From: Nocardioides pantholopis
Lineage (GTDB): Bacteria; Actinomycetota; Actinomycetes; Propionibacteriales; Nocardioidaceae
Direction of reading: 5' to 3'
Length of the DNA stretch: 64,000 nt
Assembly (NCBI RefSeq): GCF_003710085.1
Contig: NZ_CP033324.1
Coordinates: 2,853,501-2,917,500 of the forward strand
Positions 17,605 to 25,358 of the stretch are shown one piece after another. A program made the translations under genes and the position numbers. A model generated the notes under the pieces. It was given only the letters and a program-made list of their open reading frames with translations. It was not told where the DNA came from and ran no database searches. Positions within the stretch are counted from its first letter, which is position 1; each line of letters begins with the position of its first letter.

Positions 17605-18419
17605 TGGTGGAGCAACCCCAGCCGTCCTCGGCGGCGCCCGATCCGCCGCCCACGACCGGGGAGGCCACCCGCCAGCGCAGCGCGGAGCTCTTCGCCGCGC
17701 TGCGCGCCGAGACCACCTCGGCCCTGGAGCGCGAGGACGCCCGCGACGCGCTGGTGCACCTCCACCTGCCACTGGTCGAGCACTGCGCGCGACGCTTCCG
17801 CAACCGTGGGGAGCCGTTCGAGGACCTCGTCCAGGTCGGCACGATCGGGCTGATCAAGTCGATCGACCGCTTCGACCTGGACCGGGGCGTGGAGTTCTCC
17901 ACCTACGCCACCCCGACGATCATCGGCGAGATCAAGCGACACTTCCGCGACAAGGGCTGGGCGATCCGGGTGCCGCGGCGGCTCCAGGAGCTGCGCATGC
18001 AGATCGGCGCCGCCACCGCCGAGCTCACCCAGAGCCTGGGTCGCTCCCCCACGCCCCGCGAGCTCGCCGAGTCGATCGGCTGCTCGGTGGAGGAGATCGT
18101 CGAGGGCATCGAGTCCAGCAACGCCTACAGCACGCTCTCCCTCGATGCGAGCGACGACAGCGACGACGGCGCGGCCACGATGCTCGACGCGATCGGCATC
18201 GACGACGCCGGTCTGGAGCACGTCGAGATCCGTGAGTCGATCAAGCCGCTGCTGGACCGGCTGGAGGCCCGGGAGAAGAAGATCCTGCTGCTGCGGTTCT
18301 TCAAGAACATGACCCAGTCCCAGATCGCGGCCGAGATCGGCGTCTCCCAGATGCACGTCTCCCGGCTGCTCAACCGGACCCTCGCCCAGCTGCGCCAGTC
18401 GCTGGAGCAGGTGGACTGA
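17604..18419 (+). CDS. SigB/SigF-subfamily RNA polymerase sigma factor
   Basis: 271-residue group 3 sigma-70 factor. After a Pro-rich N-terminus, region 2 has ARRFRNRGEPFEDLVQVG and GIEFSTYATPTIIGEIKRHFRDKG-type residues (written VEFSTYATPTIIGEIKR here); region 3 has RVPRRLQELR and the LGRSPTPRELAESIG helix pair; region 4 ends with SQIAAEIGVSQMHVSRLLNR (helix-turn-helix). Together with the overlapping anti-sigma gene this is a partner-switching stress or developmental sigma module. Which of the several actinobacterial SigB/F paralogues it is cannot be said. Confidence 0.93.
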   Translation: MVEQPQPSSAAPDPPPTTGEATRQRSAELFAALRAETTSALEREDARDALVHLHLPLVEHCARRFRNRGEPFEDLVQVGTIGLIKSIDRFDLDRGVEFSTYATPTIIGEIKRHFRDKGWAIRVPRRLQELRMQIGAATAELTQSLGRSPTPRELAESIGCSVEEIVEGIESSNAYSTLSLDASDDSDDGAATMLDAIGIDDAGLEHVEIRESIKPLLDRLEAREKKILLLRFFKNMTQSQIAAEIGVSQMHVSRLLNRTLAQLRQSLEQVD

Positions 18420-18432
18420 CCTCCGGCCGCGG

Positions 18433-18451
18433 GGTCCCGATCAGCGGGACC
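18433..18451. terminator. Hairpin between sigma factor and convergent gene
   Basis: GGTCCC (18433-18438) and GGGACC (18446-18451) with a 7-nt loop, centred between the two convergent stops; probable bidirectional terminator. Confidence 0.6.
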
Positions 18452-18457
18452 TCGCCG

Positions 18458-19108
18458 CTACCCCGCCTCCGCCCCCATCCGCTTTGCGAGCACCTCGACG
18501 CCCGGACCGGTCAGGTCGGCGAGCGCGACCGCCCGGCCGGTGACCGCCATGGCGAGCGCCTCGACCGGCCCGCGGACCGGGCTGCCGGAGCCGGCGGCCC
18601 AGTCGGCGTCGGCCGCCTCCAGCCGCAGGCCGGTCAGCCGGCCGGCGGGCACGAGCGCGGCGGCGGCGCCCGGCGAGGCGAGGTGATCGAGCAGGAGGGT
18701 CCAGTGCTCCCGCGGTACGTCGACGGCAGCTCCGAGCGGCCGGGCGATGTCGCGCAGGTGCACGCAGGTCTCGGCGAACGGGCCCATCGGGCCGACCCGG
18801 GGCGGGCTGACCCGGTCCGCCGCGTGCCGGCGCAGCAGCGCGAGCGTCTCCTCGCGGGGCCGGCGCGCGAGCCGGCGGGCGACGTCGTCGACGGTGCGGT
18901 CGGTGTCACCCCGGTGCCGCATGGCCGTGAGGAAGAAGCGCGCGAAGCTCACGGTCATCGGCTGCAGGAGGTGCGCCGCGAGCGTCCCCACGCTCCATCC
19001 GGCACACAGCGACGGAGCCCGCCACTCCTCGGGGGACAGCGAGTCCAGGAAGTCGGCGATCAGCAGCCGGTTGCGGTGGGTCAGGTCGTGGATCTCCGCG
19101 GCGCTCAT
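18458..19108 (-). CDS. Maleylpyruvate isomerase/DinB-like mycothiol-dependent family protein
   Basis: 216-residue protein of the DinB-like four-helix family that includes mycothiol-dependent maleylpyruvate isomerase. The N-terminal helix (HRNRLLIADFLDSLSPEEW), the metal-site region LCAGWSVGTLAAHLLQP with its His, and the later ETCVHLRDIARPLG box with a second His match the family. The C-terminal 70 residues resemble the MDMPI C domain. ATG 19108 overlaps the MarR stop (ATGA), so it is the regulator's downstream target. Mycothiol use is a family-based inference. Confidence 0.85.
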   Translation of the reverse strand: MSAAEIHDLTHRNRLLIADFLDSLSPEEWRAPSLCAGWSVGTLAAHLLQPMTVSFARFFLTAMRHRGDTDRTVDDVARRLARRPREETLALLRRHAADRVSPPRVGPMGPFAETCVHLRDIARPLGAAVDVPREHWTLLLDHLASPGAAAALVPAGRLTGLRLEAADADWAAGSGSPVRGPVEALAMAVTGRAVALADLTGPGVEVLAKRMGAEAG

Positions 19109-19563
19109 GGCCGGCCGCCCGCGGCCAACTGCCGGATCTCGTCGTTGAGCGCGCTCACGACCCGGACGGCGACCTCGATGTCCTCTCGGGTGCACCCCGG
19201 GGCCAGTGCGGACAGCGCGCTCAGCTCGTCCTCCCTGATCCGCCGCATCGCCTCCGCGCCGGGACCGGTGGCGGCGACGAGCACCGACCTGCGGTGCGCC
19301 GGGTTGGCGCGGACCCCGACGTAGCCGCGGGCTCGCAGGTCGTCGACATGGCGCTGGACGCCCTGCCGAGCGATCTGCAGCCGCGCCGCGATCGCCGGCA
19401 CTGTGGAGTCGCCGGACTCGACGAGGACCTCGAGCACCGCGCGCATGCCGACGGTCAGGCCCTGGCTGCTCAGCGACGCCTCGACCACCCGCGCCGAGTT
19501 CAGGACGAGCGGGCGCACCTGCCGCAGCAGTGCGTACCACGCGACCCCTCGCTCCCGGGACAT
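19105..19563 (-). CDS. MarR family transcriptional regulator
   Basis: 152-residue winged-helix repressor. Helix-turn-helix and wing: LTVGMRAVLEVLVESGDSTV, AIAARLQIARQGVQRHVDDL, and the wing ANPAHRRSVLVAAT ending in the family's basic hairpin. Coupled to a DinB-like enzyme gene. A perfect 8-bp inverted repeat covers its start codon and -10 region (19562-19580), so autoregulation is very likely. The ligand is unknown; a thiol-reactive or aromatic compound would suit the downstream mycothiol-type enzyme. Confidence 0.93.
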   Translation of the reverse strand: MSRERGVAWYALLRQVRPLVLNSARVVEASLSSQGLTVGMRAVLEVLVESGDSTVPAIAARLQIARQGVQRHVDDLRARGYVGVRANPAHRRSVLVAATGPGAEAMRRIREDELSALSALAPGCTREDIEVAVRVVSALNDEIRQLAAGGRP

Positions 19564-19580
19564 GACAACAAGGTTGTCAT
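19562..19580. promoter_or_regulatory. Operator palindrome at the MarR start
   Basis: ATGACAAC-AAG-GTTGTCAT, a perfect inverted repeat with 3-nt centre. On the minus strand it spans from the start codon (19563) back over a TATGAC -10-like box. Size and position fit a MarR dimer blocking its own transcription. Confidence 0.75.
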
Positions 19581-19596
19581 ATTGGCGTGGCGGGGT

Positions 19597-20013
19597 CTAC
19601 CCGTTCTCGTCGGTACGCCGCGACCCGGTGGGGTCGTCGACCAGGGCGGCGGTGCTCGCGGGGTGCAGCACCCCGACCAGCACGACCGCAGCGAGCACGG
19701 CGAGCCCGACTGCCACGAGGGTGGTGTCCCCGCCACGGAAGCTCCAGGCGAGCCCGAGCAGGATCAGCTGGGTGAGGATGACCGGGGCCCGCGCCCAGGT
19801 CGCGAGCCGGGTCAGCATCCAGGCGCACAGGGCGAGCGCCGCGGCGTACCCGAGGAAGAAGATGCTGGTGGTCACGCCCATCGTGACCCGCTCCATCGAG
19901 ATGTTGGCCAGCTCCAGCACGGCACTGAGGGCCAGCAGCAGGGCCTCCAGGCCGGTGACGGCGGCGGCCACGAGGAGGGGTCGGGGCGGGGCGGTCGGGG
20001 CGGGCTCGATCAC
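19597..20013 (-). CDS. Small integral membrane protein
   Basis: 138 residues with four hydrophobic stretches (about 12-34, 44-65, 75-88 and 96-115), a short Pro-rich cytoplasmic-type N-terminus and a charged C-terminus (TGSRRTDENG). It has the appearance of the unnamed four-helix actinobacterial membrane proteins; no catalytic or transport motif is visible. GTG 20013 lies six nt after TAGGCT (20020-20025). It shares the 229-bp upstream region with whiB1. Confidence 0.75.
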   Translation of the reverse strand: MIEPAPTAPPRPLLVAAAVTGLEALLLALSAVLELANISMERVTMGVTTSIFFLGYAAALALCAWMLTRLATWARAPVILTQLILLGLAWSFRGGDTTLVAVGLAVLAAVVLVGVLHPASTAALVDDPTGSRRTDENG

Positions 20014-20019
20014 GGCTGA

Positions 20020-20025
20020 AGCCTA
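20020..20025 (-). promoter_or_regulatory. -10 box of the membrane protein gene (leaderless)
   Basis: TAGGCT on the minus strand, six nt before GTG 20013. Confidence 0.5.
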
Positions 20026-20142
20026 GGCGTTCGACCTCGGGGTACCGTCCAGAGGAGCGCACCGACGGTGACTGCTGTGACGAACGAGACCACCGAGACC
20101 CCTTGTCTGCCACCGTAAACCTTGCGAGGCTGTAACAGCGCT

Positions 20143-20158
20143 CGTGAATGCGTTCACT
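20143..20158 (+). promoter_or_regulatory. CRP-like binding site upstream of whiB1
   Basis: CGTGA-ATGCGT-TCACT fits the TGTGA-N6-TCACA pattern of CRP-family sites. It lies about 85 nt before the whiB1 start and about 60 nt before a possible TACGTA -10 box (20213-20218). In Mycobacterium tuberculosis whiB1 is known to be controlled by the cAMP receptor protein. Confidence 0.55.
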
Positions 20159-20242
20159 TTGTGGTGCCTCCACCCGAGCGCCCGCAGGCCTGAGCTGCCC
20201 CTGGCCTGCACGTACGTAGTAGAGATGAGGGATTCCCCAGCC

Positions 20243-20494
20243 ATGGATTGGCGCCACCGTTCCGCATGCCTCGACGAGGACCCGGAGCTGTTCTTCCCGA
20301 TCGGCAACACCGGTCCGGCCATCCTCCAGATCGAGGAGGCCAAGCAGGTGTGCCGACGCTGCGAGGTGCGCGAACAGTGCCTCGCGTGGGCGCTCGAGGC
20401 TGGCCAGGACCACGGAGTCTGGGGCGGTCTGAGCGAGGACGAGCGACGTGCACTCAAGCGTCGCAACGCCCGCGCCCGCGTCCGCACCGCGTGA
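20243..20494 (+). CDS. whiB1: WhiB family iron-sulfur regulator, WhiB1 type
   Basis: 83-residue 4Fe-4S protein that binds region 4 of the primary sigma factor and alters promoter choice; the mycobacterial homologue is NO-sensitive and essential. Cluster cysteines are Cys9, Cys37, Cys40 and Cys46 (VCRRCEVREQC), followed by HGVWGG and a basic tail with RRALKRRNARAR. Starting at ATG 20243 (MDWRHRSAC) gives the exact WhiB1 layout; an upstream ATG at 20225 would add six unconserved residues. A CRP-like site precedes it. Convergent with pdtaS, the same pairing as in M. tuberculosis (Rv3219/Rv3220c). Confidence 0.95.
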   Translation: MDWRHRSACLDEDPELFFPIGNTGPAILQIEEAKQVCRRCEVREQCLAWALEAGQDHGVWGGLSEDERRALKRRNARARVRTA

Positions 20495-20580
20495 TCCGGT
20501 AGCCCGACACAGCCGAGCAGAACAGCTTCACCAGCCAGACCCGACGGTCCGGCGTCTTCTGGTGGTGATCTCGACGAGAT

Positions 20581-20596
20581 CGCCCGCCAGCGGGCG
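20581..20596. terminator. Hairpin between whiB1 and pdtaS
   Basis: CGCCCG-CCAG-CGGGCG, a 6-bp GC stem in the 131-bp convergent gap; a GATCTC/GAGATC inverted repeat lies just before it (20567-20581). Confidence 0.45.
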
Positions 20597-20625
20597 CTGG
20601 ACCATCGTGCTTTCCGGGCGGGCCC

Positions 20626-22155
20626 TCAGGCCGGTTCGAGCGGTACGTCGATGGCCGCGCGGGTCCCCCGCCCGCCGCTCGCGGCCGCCGAGCCGAGGTC
20701 CAGGTGGCCGCCGAGCTCGGACTCCACGAGCGTGCGCACGATCGAGAGCCCGAGGTTCGTGGACCCGTCGAGGTCGAACCCGGGCGGCAGTCCCCGGCCG
20801 TCGTCCTCGACGCTGAGGCGCAGCCGTCCCGCGGACCGCTCGACGCGGACCTCGATCGAGCCGACCAGCCCGGCCCCCGGCGCCGCGGGGTCGCCGGGAT
20901 CACCGAGGTCGCCTGGGTCGTCGGGGTCGTAGCCGTGCTCGACGGCGTTCTGGAGCACCTCGGTGAGCACCATCGCCAGCGCCGTCGCCGTCTCGCTCGG
21001 CAGCACCCCGAAGGAGCCGGTACGCCGGACCCGGATCCGCCCGCCGACCGCGCCGACGTCGGTGACCATCGCCCCGAGCCGGTCCGCGACCGCGTCGAAC
21101 TCGACGGTCTCCTCCACGGCCTGGCTGAGCGTCTCGTGCACGATCGCGATGGTCCCCACCCGGCGCACCGCCTCCTCCAGCGCGGCCTTGGCCGCCTCGG
21201 AGTCCATCCGGCGCGCCTGCAGCCGCAGCAGCGCCGCGACCGTCTGCAGGTTGTTCTTCACCCGGTGGTGGATCTCCCGGATCGTCGCGTCCTTGGTGAC
21301 CAGCTCCCGGTCTCGGCGGCGCAGGTCCGTGACGTCGCGGGCGAGCACCAGCGCGCCGATGTGCTCCCCGTGACGGCGCAGCGGGATCGAGCGGACGATC
21401 AACGAGACCCCGTCGGTGCCGATCTCGGTGTCGCGGTGCGCGCGCCCGCCGAGCACCGCGCTGAGCGTCTCCTCGTCGGGGCGCCGCCGCGGCGGCACCA
21501 GCTCCCGGGTCAGGTCCGCGAGCAGCAGGCCGGCCAGGTCGCCGGAGAGCCCCAGCCGGCGGTAGGCCGACAGCGCGTTCGGGCTGGCGTAGGCGACCCG
21601 CCCCTCGGCGTCCACCCGCAGGAACCCGTCCCCGACCCGGGGGGTGTCGGTGTGGTCGCTGCGCGGCCCCGGGACCGGGAAGTCGCCCTGGGCGATCATC
21701 TGGGTCAGGTCCGCAGCGGTCTGCAGGTAGGACAGCTCCAGCCGACTGGGGGTGCGGACGCCGAGCAGGTTGGTGTTGCGGGCCACCACCGCGATCACCG
21801 CGCCGGCGCGCCGCACCGGGATCGTCTCCACCCGCACCGGCACGTCGTCGCGCCACTCCGGGTCGCCCTCGCGTACCAGCCGCGCCTCGGCGTACGCCAG
21901 GTCGAGCATCGGCCGGCGGCCGTGCGGCATGAACGTGCCGACCACGTCGTCGACGTACGCCGTGGGGCCGGTCGTGGGGCGCATCTGACCGGCCGCCCAG
22001 AAGCCCTTCCCGTCGCGGTCCGGCAGCCACAGCACCAGGTCGGCGAAGGAGAGGTCGGCGATGATCTGCCAGTCCGCCTGGAGCAGCTGGAGCCAGGCGA
22101 CGTCGTCCTCGTCGAGGTCGGTATGGGTGCGAACCAGCTCGACCAGGGACACCAC
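20626..22155 (-). CDS. pdtaS: Sensor histidine kinase, PdtaS type
   Basis: 509-residue soluble sensor kinase: N-terminal GAF-like domain (about 1-150), PAS-like domain (about 165-285), then HisKA_2/HWE kinase with phospho-acceptor His in REIHHRVKNNLQTVAALL and an HATPase domain ending EDDGRGLPPGF and LGLSIVRTLVESELGG. In mycobacteria PdtaS phosphorylates the RNA-binding antiterminator PdtaR; that partner is not in this window. GTG 22155 is chosen because it is seven nt after TAGGCT (22163-22168); an in-frame GTG at 22161 would be only one nt from that box. An unusual Asp/Pro/Gly repeat (about residues 409-425) interrupts the ATPase domain after its N box. Confidence 0.92.
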   Translation of the reverse strand: MVSLVELVRTHTDLDEDDVAWLQLLQADWQIIADLSFADLVLWLPDRDGKGFWAAGQMRPTTGPTAYVDDVVGTFMPHGRRPMLDLAYAEARLVREGDPEWRDDVPVRVETIPVRRAGAVIAVVARNTNLLGVRTPSRLELSYLQTAADLTQMIAQGDFPVPGPRSDHTDTPRVGDGFLRVDAEGRVAYASPNALSAYRRLGLSGDLAGLLLADLTRELVPPRRRPDEETLSAVLGGRAHRDTEIGTDGVSLIVRSIPLRRHGEHIGALVLARDVTDLRRRDRELVTKDATIREIHHRVKNNLQTVAALLRLQARRMDSEAAKAALEEAVRRVGTIAIVHETLSQAVEETVEFDAVADRLGAMVTDVGAVGGRIRVRRTGSFGVLPSETATALAMVLTEVLQNAVEHGYDPDDPGDLGDPGDPAAPGAGLVGSIEVRVERSAGRLRLSVEDDGRGLPPGFDLDGSTNLGLSIVRTLVESELGGHLDLGSAAASGGRGTRAAIDVPLEPA

Positions 22156-22162
22156 GGACACC

Positions 22163-22168
22163 AGCCTA
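22163..22168 (-). promoter_or_regulatory. -10 box of pdtaS (leaderless)
   Basis: TAGGCT on the minus strand; seven nt before GTG 22155, which it helps to select as the start. Confidence 0.55.
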
Positions 22169-22227
22169 GAGGCACCGGTGTGGACCTAGCGGTCCAGACC
22201 TGCCCGATCTTTGGCATGATCGACGCC

Positions 22228-23088
22228 ATGTCCGGTCCCTACTGGAAGCAGGTCCACGCACGGCGGCTCGCCGTGCCCTCGGACCGACCCCTCGACGAGC
22301 TCACCGCCGAGCTCACCACGATGCTCGGCGCGACCGATCCCGAGCTGCGCGACGGCACCGCCTATCCCGCACTGGCCACCTGGCTGAGCCGCGGCGTGTA
22401 CGACGATCTGCTGCCCGGCCTCGGCGACGGGATGGCCGCCGGCCTGCAGAACGGCCTCGGCGAGGACGGCACCGACACGATCTTCCGGCGCAGCTTCTCC
22501 GCCCTGCTGCTCGGCGAGTGCATCGAGCGCGACAACGACAACGCACTGGTGCCCGCCGGCAAGATCCTGGAGTGGGGCGACCGGATCGCGACCTGGTTGC
22601 TGCGCGAGCGCGATCTGCGCGGCTACGTGCCCGGCAAGGGCTGGGCCCACGCCGTCGCCCACGGCGCCGACGCGCTGGCCGCCCTCGCCCAGTCCCCGCA
22701 CCTCGGCACCCCCGAGCTGACGGTCGTGCTCGATGTCGTGGCCGACCGCGCGCTGCTCCCGACCGACCGGCTGCTGACCGCCGGCGAGCCGGACCGGCTC
22801 GCGCACGCCACCATGCAGGTGCTGCGCCGCGGCAAGGTGCCGCTGGAGGTGCTCGAGCCGTGGGTCGCCCGGCTGAGCGCCGGAGCGCGGACCCGCTCGC
22901 GCTACGACGACCGGGACCCCTTCCTGGCCGGCGGGAACGCCGAGGCGCTGCTGCGCTCGCTGTACCTCCAGCTCGCCCTGGCCCCCGAGCCGCCGCCGAA
23001 CCGGTCCGACCTGCTGCTGGTCGTCGTCGAGGCGCTGCGCTCGACCAACCCCCACCACCTGCGCGCCCGCACCCCCGGCCGGAGCTAA
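22228..23088 (+). CDS. DUF2785 domain-containing protein
   Basis: 286-residue cytoplasmic, mostly helical protein. The DUF2785 signature is clear: DPELRDGTAYPALATWLSRG, FRRSFSALLLGECIERDN, and the diagnostic DLRGYVPGKGWAHAVAHGAD with its conserved Trp and His residues. No biochemical role is established for the family. ATG 22228 is seven nt after CATGAT, consistent with a leaderless start; an in-frame ATG at 22216 overlaps that box. Divergent from pdtaS with 72 bp between starts. Confidence 0.85.
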   Translation: MSGPYWKQVHARRLAVPSDRPLDELTAELTTMLGATDPELRDGTAYPALATWLSRGVYDDLLPGLGDGMAAGLQNGLGEDGTDTIFRRSFSALLLGECIERDNDNALVPAGKILEWGDRIATWLLRERDLRGYVPGKGWAHAVAHGADALAALAQSPHLGTPELTVVLDVVADRALLPTDRLLTAGEPDRLAHATMQVLRRGKVPLEVLEPWVARLSAGARTRSRYDDRDPFLAGGNAEALLRSLYLQLALAPEPPPNRSDLLLVVVEALRSTNPHHLRARTPGRS

Positions 23089-23124
23089 GCGCGTCGCTGC
23101 GCCGGGCCGCTCGGTCCGGTGTCC

Positions 23125-23130
23125 TACCCT
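23125..23130 (+). promoter_or_regulatory. -10 box of the acetolactate synthase-like gene (leaderless)
   Basis: TACCCT seven nt before ATG 23138. Confidence 0.55.
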
Positions 23131-23137
23131 GCGCGGT

Positions 23138-24832
23138 ATGAGTGACGTCACATCCGACCCCTGGCCCGACCTCTCCGCCGACGAGCCGCTTCCCGAGGGT
23201 CACCTGCGCGGCCACGCCGGTGAGCTGGCCGTCGCGGCGGCCCGCGCGCACGGCGTCGAGACGATGTTCACGCTCTCCGGGGCGCACGTCTTCCCGCTCT
23301 ACGACGGCGCCGTGCAGGCGGACCCGCCGATGCGGCTGCTCGACGTGCGACACGAGCAGACCGCGGCGTTCGCCGCCGAGGCCACCGGGAAGCTGACCCG
23401 GGTGCCGGGGCTGGCGGTGCTGACCGCGGGCCCGGGCGTCACGAACGGCGTGAGCGCGATCGCCCAGGCCCAGTTCGCCGGCTCGCCGATGGTGGTCTTC
23501 GGTGGCCGCGCCCCCGCGAACCGGTGGGGCTCGGGCAGCCTCCAGGAGCTCGACCAGCCGCCGATCGTCGCGTCGGTGTCCAAGCTCGCCCGCACCCTGC
23601 CCACCGCCGGCGACGTCCTCGGCGGCGTCGACGAGGCGTTCCGGGCCGCCGGCTCCTCGCACCGGGGGCCGGTCTTCGTGGACGTCCCGATGGACGAGCT
23701 CTTCGCCCCCGCCTCCGGTCCCGCGCCGGCGCCCGTCGTGCCCGCCCGCGGCGCGGAGCCCGACCCGGACGACGTGGCGCGGATCGCCGCTCTGCTGGCC
23801 GAGGCGGCCCGCCCCACCCTCGTCCTCGGCACCGACGTGTGGGCGGACCGGGCCGAGGAGGCCGCGCGCCGCCTGGTCGAGACCGCCGGCCTGCCGGCGC
23901 TGACCAACGGGATGGGCCGCGGGGTGCTCCCCGGCGGCCACCCGCTGCTGGTCACCAAGGCCCGCGGCCAGGCGCTCAAGGAGGCCGACCTGGTGATCGT
24001 CGTCGGCACGCCCCTGGACTTCCGGCTCTCCTACGGCGTCTTCGGCGAGGCCCGGGTCGTCCACGTCGCCGACTCCCCCGCGCAGCTCTCCGGCCACGCT
24101 CCGCTGGCCGCCTCGGCCTGCGGGGACCTCACCGCGGTGCTCGACGGCATCCTCGCCGCTCTCGAGCGCGCCCCGCGCCGCCCCGACTGGTCGGCCTGGG
24201 TGAGCGCCCTGCAGGACACCGTCGGCGCGGCCGTGGCCCGCGACGCCGAGCTGCTCGGAGCCGAGGCGGACCCGATCCACCCGGCGCGGATCTACGGCGA
24301 GCTGGTCCCCCGGCTGGCCAACGACGCCGTCGTCATCGGCGACGGCGGCGACTTCGTCTCGTTCGCCGGCAAGTACGTGGAGCCGCAGCGCCCCGGCTGC
24401 TGGCTCGACCCCGGCCCCTACGGCTGCCTCGGCGCCGGCCTGGGCGCCGCGATCGCCGCCCGGATCGCGCGTCCCTCCAGCCAGGTCGTGCTGCTCCTCG
24501 GCGACGGCGCCGCCGGGTTCTCGCTGATGGACGTGGACACGTTGGTGCGGCACCGGCTGCCGGTGGTGATGGTGCTGGGCAACAACTCCGCCTGGGGCCT
24601 GGAGAAGGGCCCGATGCAGATGCTCTACGGCTACGACGTCGCCGCCGACCTGGCGCCGCGCACGGCGTACGACGAGGTGGTGCGGGCCCTCGGGGGCGGC
24701 GGCGAGACCGTCACCGACCCCCGGCAGATCGGCCCGGCCCTGGACCGGGCGTTCGCCTCCGGCGTGCCCTACCTCGTCAACGTCATCACCGACGTCGAGG
24801 CCGCCTACCCCCGAGCCACCTTCGGTGTCTGA
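23138..24832 (+). CDS. Acetolactate synthase-like thiamine diphosphate enzyme
   Basis: 564-residue ThDP enzyme of the acetolactate synthase large-subunit-like group, comparable to mycobacterial IlvG. The catalytic glutamate lies in DVRHEQTAAFAAEATGKL (Glu73); the central domain spans about 215-335; the ThDP motif is GDGAAGFSLMDVDTLVRH...LGNN (about 455-485). The N-terminal WPDLSADEP lead is longer than usual. No regulatory small subunit gene (ilvN) is adjacent, so a role in branched-chain amino-acid synthesis is uncertain; other carboligase or decarboxylase substrates are possible. Its end overlaps the GNAT start by eight bases. Confidence 0.85.
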   Translation: MSDVTSDPWPDLSADEPLPEGHLRGHAGELAVAAARAHGVETMFTLSGAHVFPLYDGAVQADPPMRLLDVRHEQTAAFAAEATGKLTRVPGLAVLTAGPGVTNGVSAIAQAQFAGSPMVVFGGRAPANRWGSGSLQELDQPPIVASVSKLARTLPTAGDVLGGVDEAFRAAGSSHRGPVFVDVPMDELFAPASGPAPAPVVPARGAEPDPDDVARIAALLAEAARPTLVLGTDVWADRAEEAARRLVETAGLPALTNGMGRGVLPGGHPLLVTKARGQALKEADLVIVVGTPLDFRLSYGVFGEARVVHVADSPAQLSGHAPLAASACGDLTAVLDGILAALERAPRRPDWSAWVSALQDTVGAAVARDAELLGAEADPIHPARIYGELVPRLANDAVVIGDGGDFVSFAGKYVEPQRPGCWLDPGPYGCLGAGLGAAIAARIARPSSQVVLLLGDGAAGFSLMDVDTLVRHRLPVVMVLGNNSAWGLEKGPMQMLYGYDVAADLAPRTAYDEVVRALGGGGETVTDPRQIGPALDRAFASGVPYLVNVITDVEAAYPRATFGV

Positions 24833-25358
24833 GCCGGCCGGCGGGCTGCGGGTCCGGCGGGCGACCCCGGCCGACCACGGCCCCGCCGGCGCGGTCACGG
24901 TCGCGGCGTACGCCGAGCTGCTGGCGGGCCCCGAGGACCCCTACGTCGCGCGGCTGCGGGACGCGGCCCGCCGGGACCGGGAGGCCGAGCTGTGGGTCGC
25001 GGAGTCGCTGCCCGACGGGATTGTCGTGGGCACGGTGACGCTGTGCCCCCCGGGCCCCCCGGGCCCCCCGGGCTCGCCGGGCTCACCGTGGCGCGAGATC
25101 GCCGAGCCGGACGAGGGCGAGTTCCGGATGCTCGCGGTCGCCCCCACGGCCCGGCGGCGCGGCGTCGGCGAGGCCCTGGCCCGACTGGCGATCGACCGGT
25201 TCACCGCCGACGGCGCGGACGCGGTGGTGCTCTCCAGCCTGGTCACGATGACAGCTGCCCACCGGCTCTACGAGAGGCTTGGCTTCACCCGGCTTCCCGA
25301 GCGCGATCATGCGCCGCGTCCGGGGATGCACCTGATCGCCTATCGCAAGGAGCTGTAG
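24825..25358 (+). CDS. GNAT family N-acetyltransferase with collagen-like insert
   Basis: 177-residue acetyl-CoA-dependent acetyltransferase. N-terminal RRATPADHG, the acetyl-CoA loop EFRMLAVAPTARRRGVGEAL (motif A, R-R-x-G-V-G) and the closing AAHRLYERLGFTR are typical. Between strands beta3 and beta4 (residues 75-88) is a run of Pro-Pro-Gly and Ser-Pro-Gly triplets from a GGGCCCCCC DNA repeat (25047-25088), a loop that should not alter the core. GTG 24825 overlaps the upstream gene; the stop shares one base with the thioesterase GTG. Substrate unknown. Confidence 0.9.
   Translation: MSEPAGGLRVRRATPADHGPAGAVTVAAYAELLAGPEDPYVARLRDAARRDREAELWVAESLPDGIVVGTVTLCPPGPPGPPGSPGSPWREIAEPDEGEFRMLAVAPTARRRGVGEALARLAIDRFTADGADAVVLSSLVTMTAAHRLYERLGFTRLPERDHAPRPGMHLIAYRKEL

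Noticed and set aside
20034..20056. GGGTAC near 20042 as a SigB/SigF-type promoter for whiB1
   Set aside because: No matching -35 element at the required 14-16 nt spacing.
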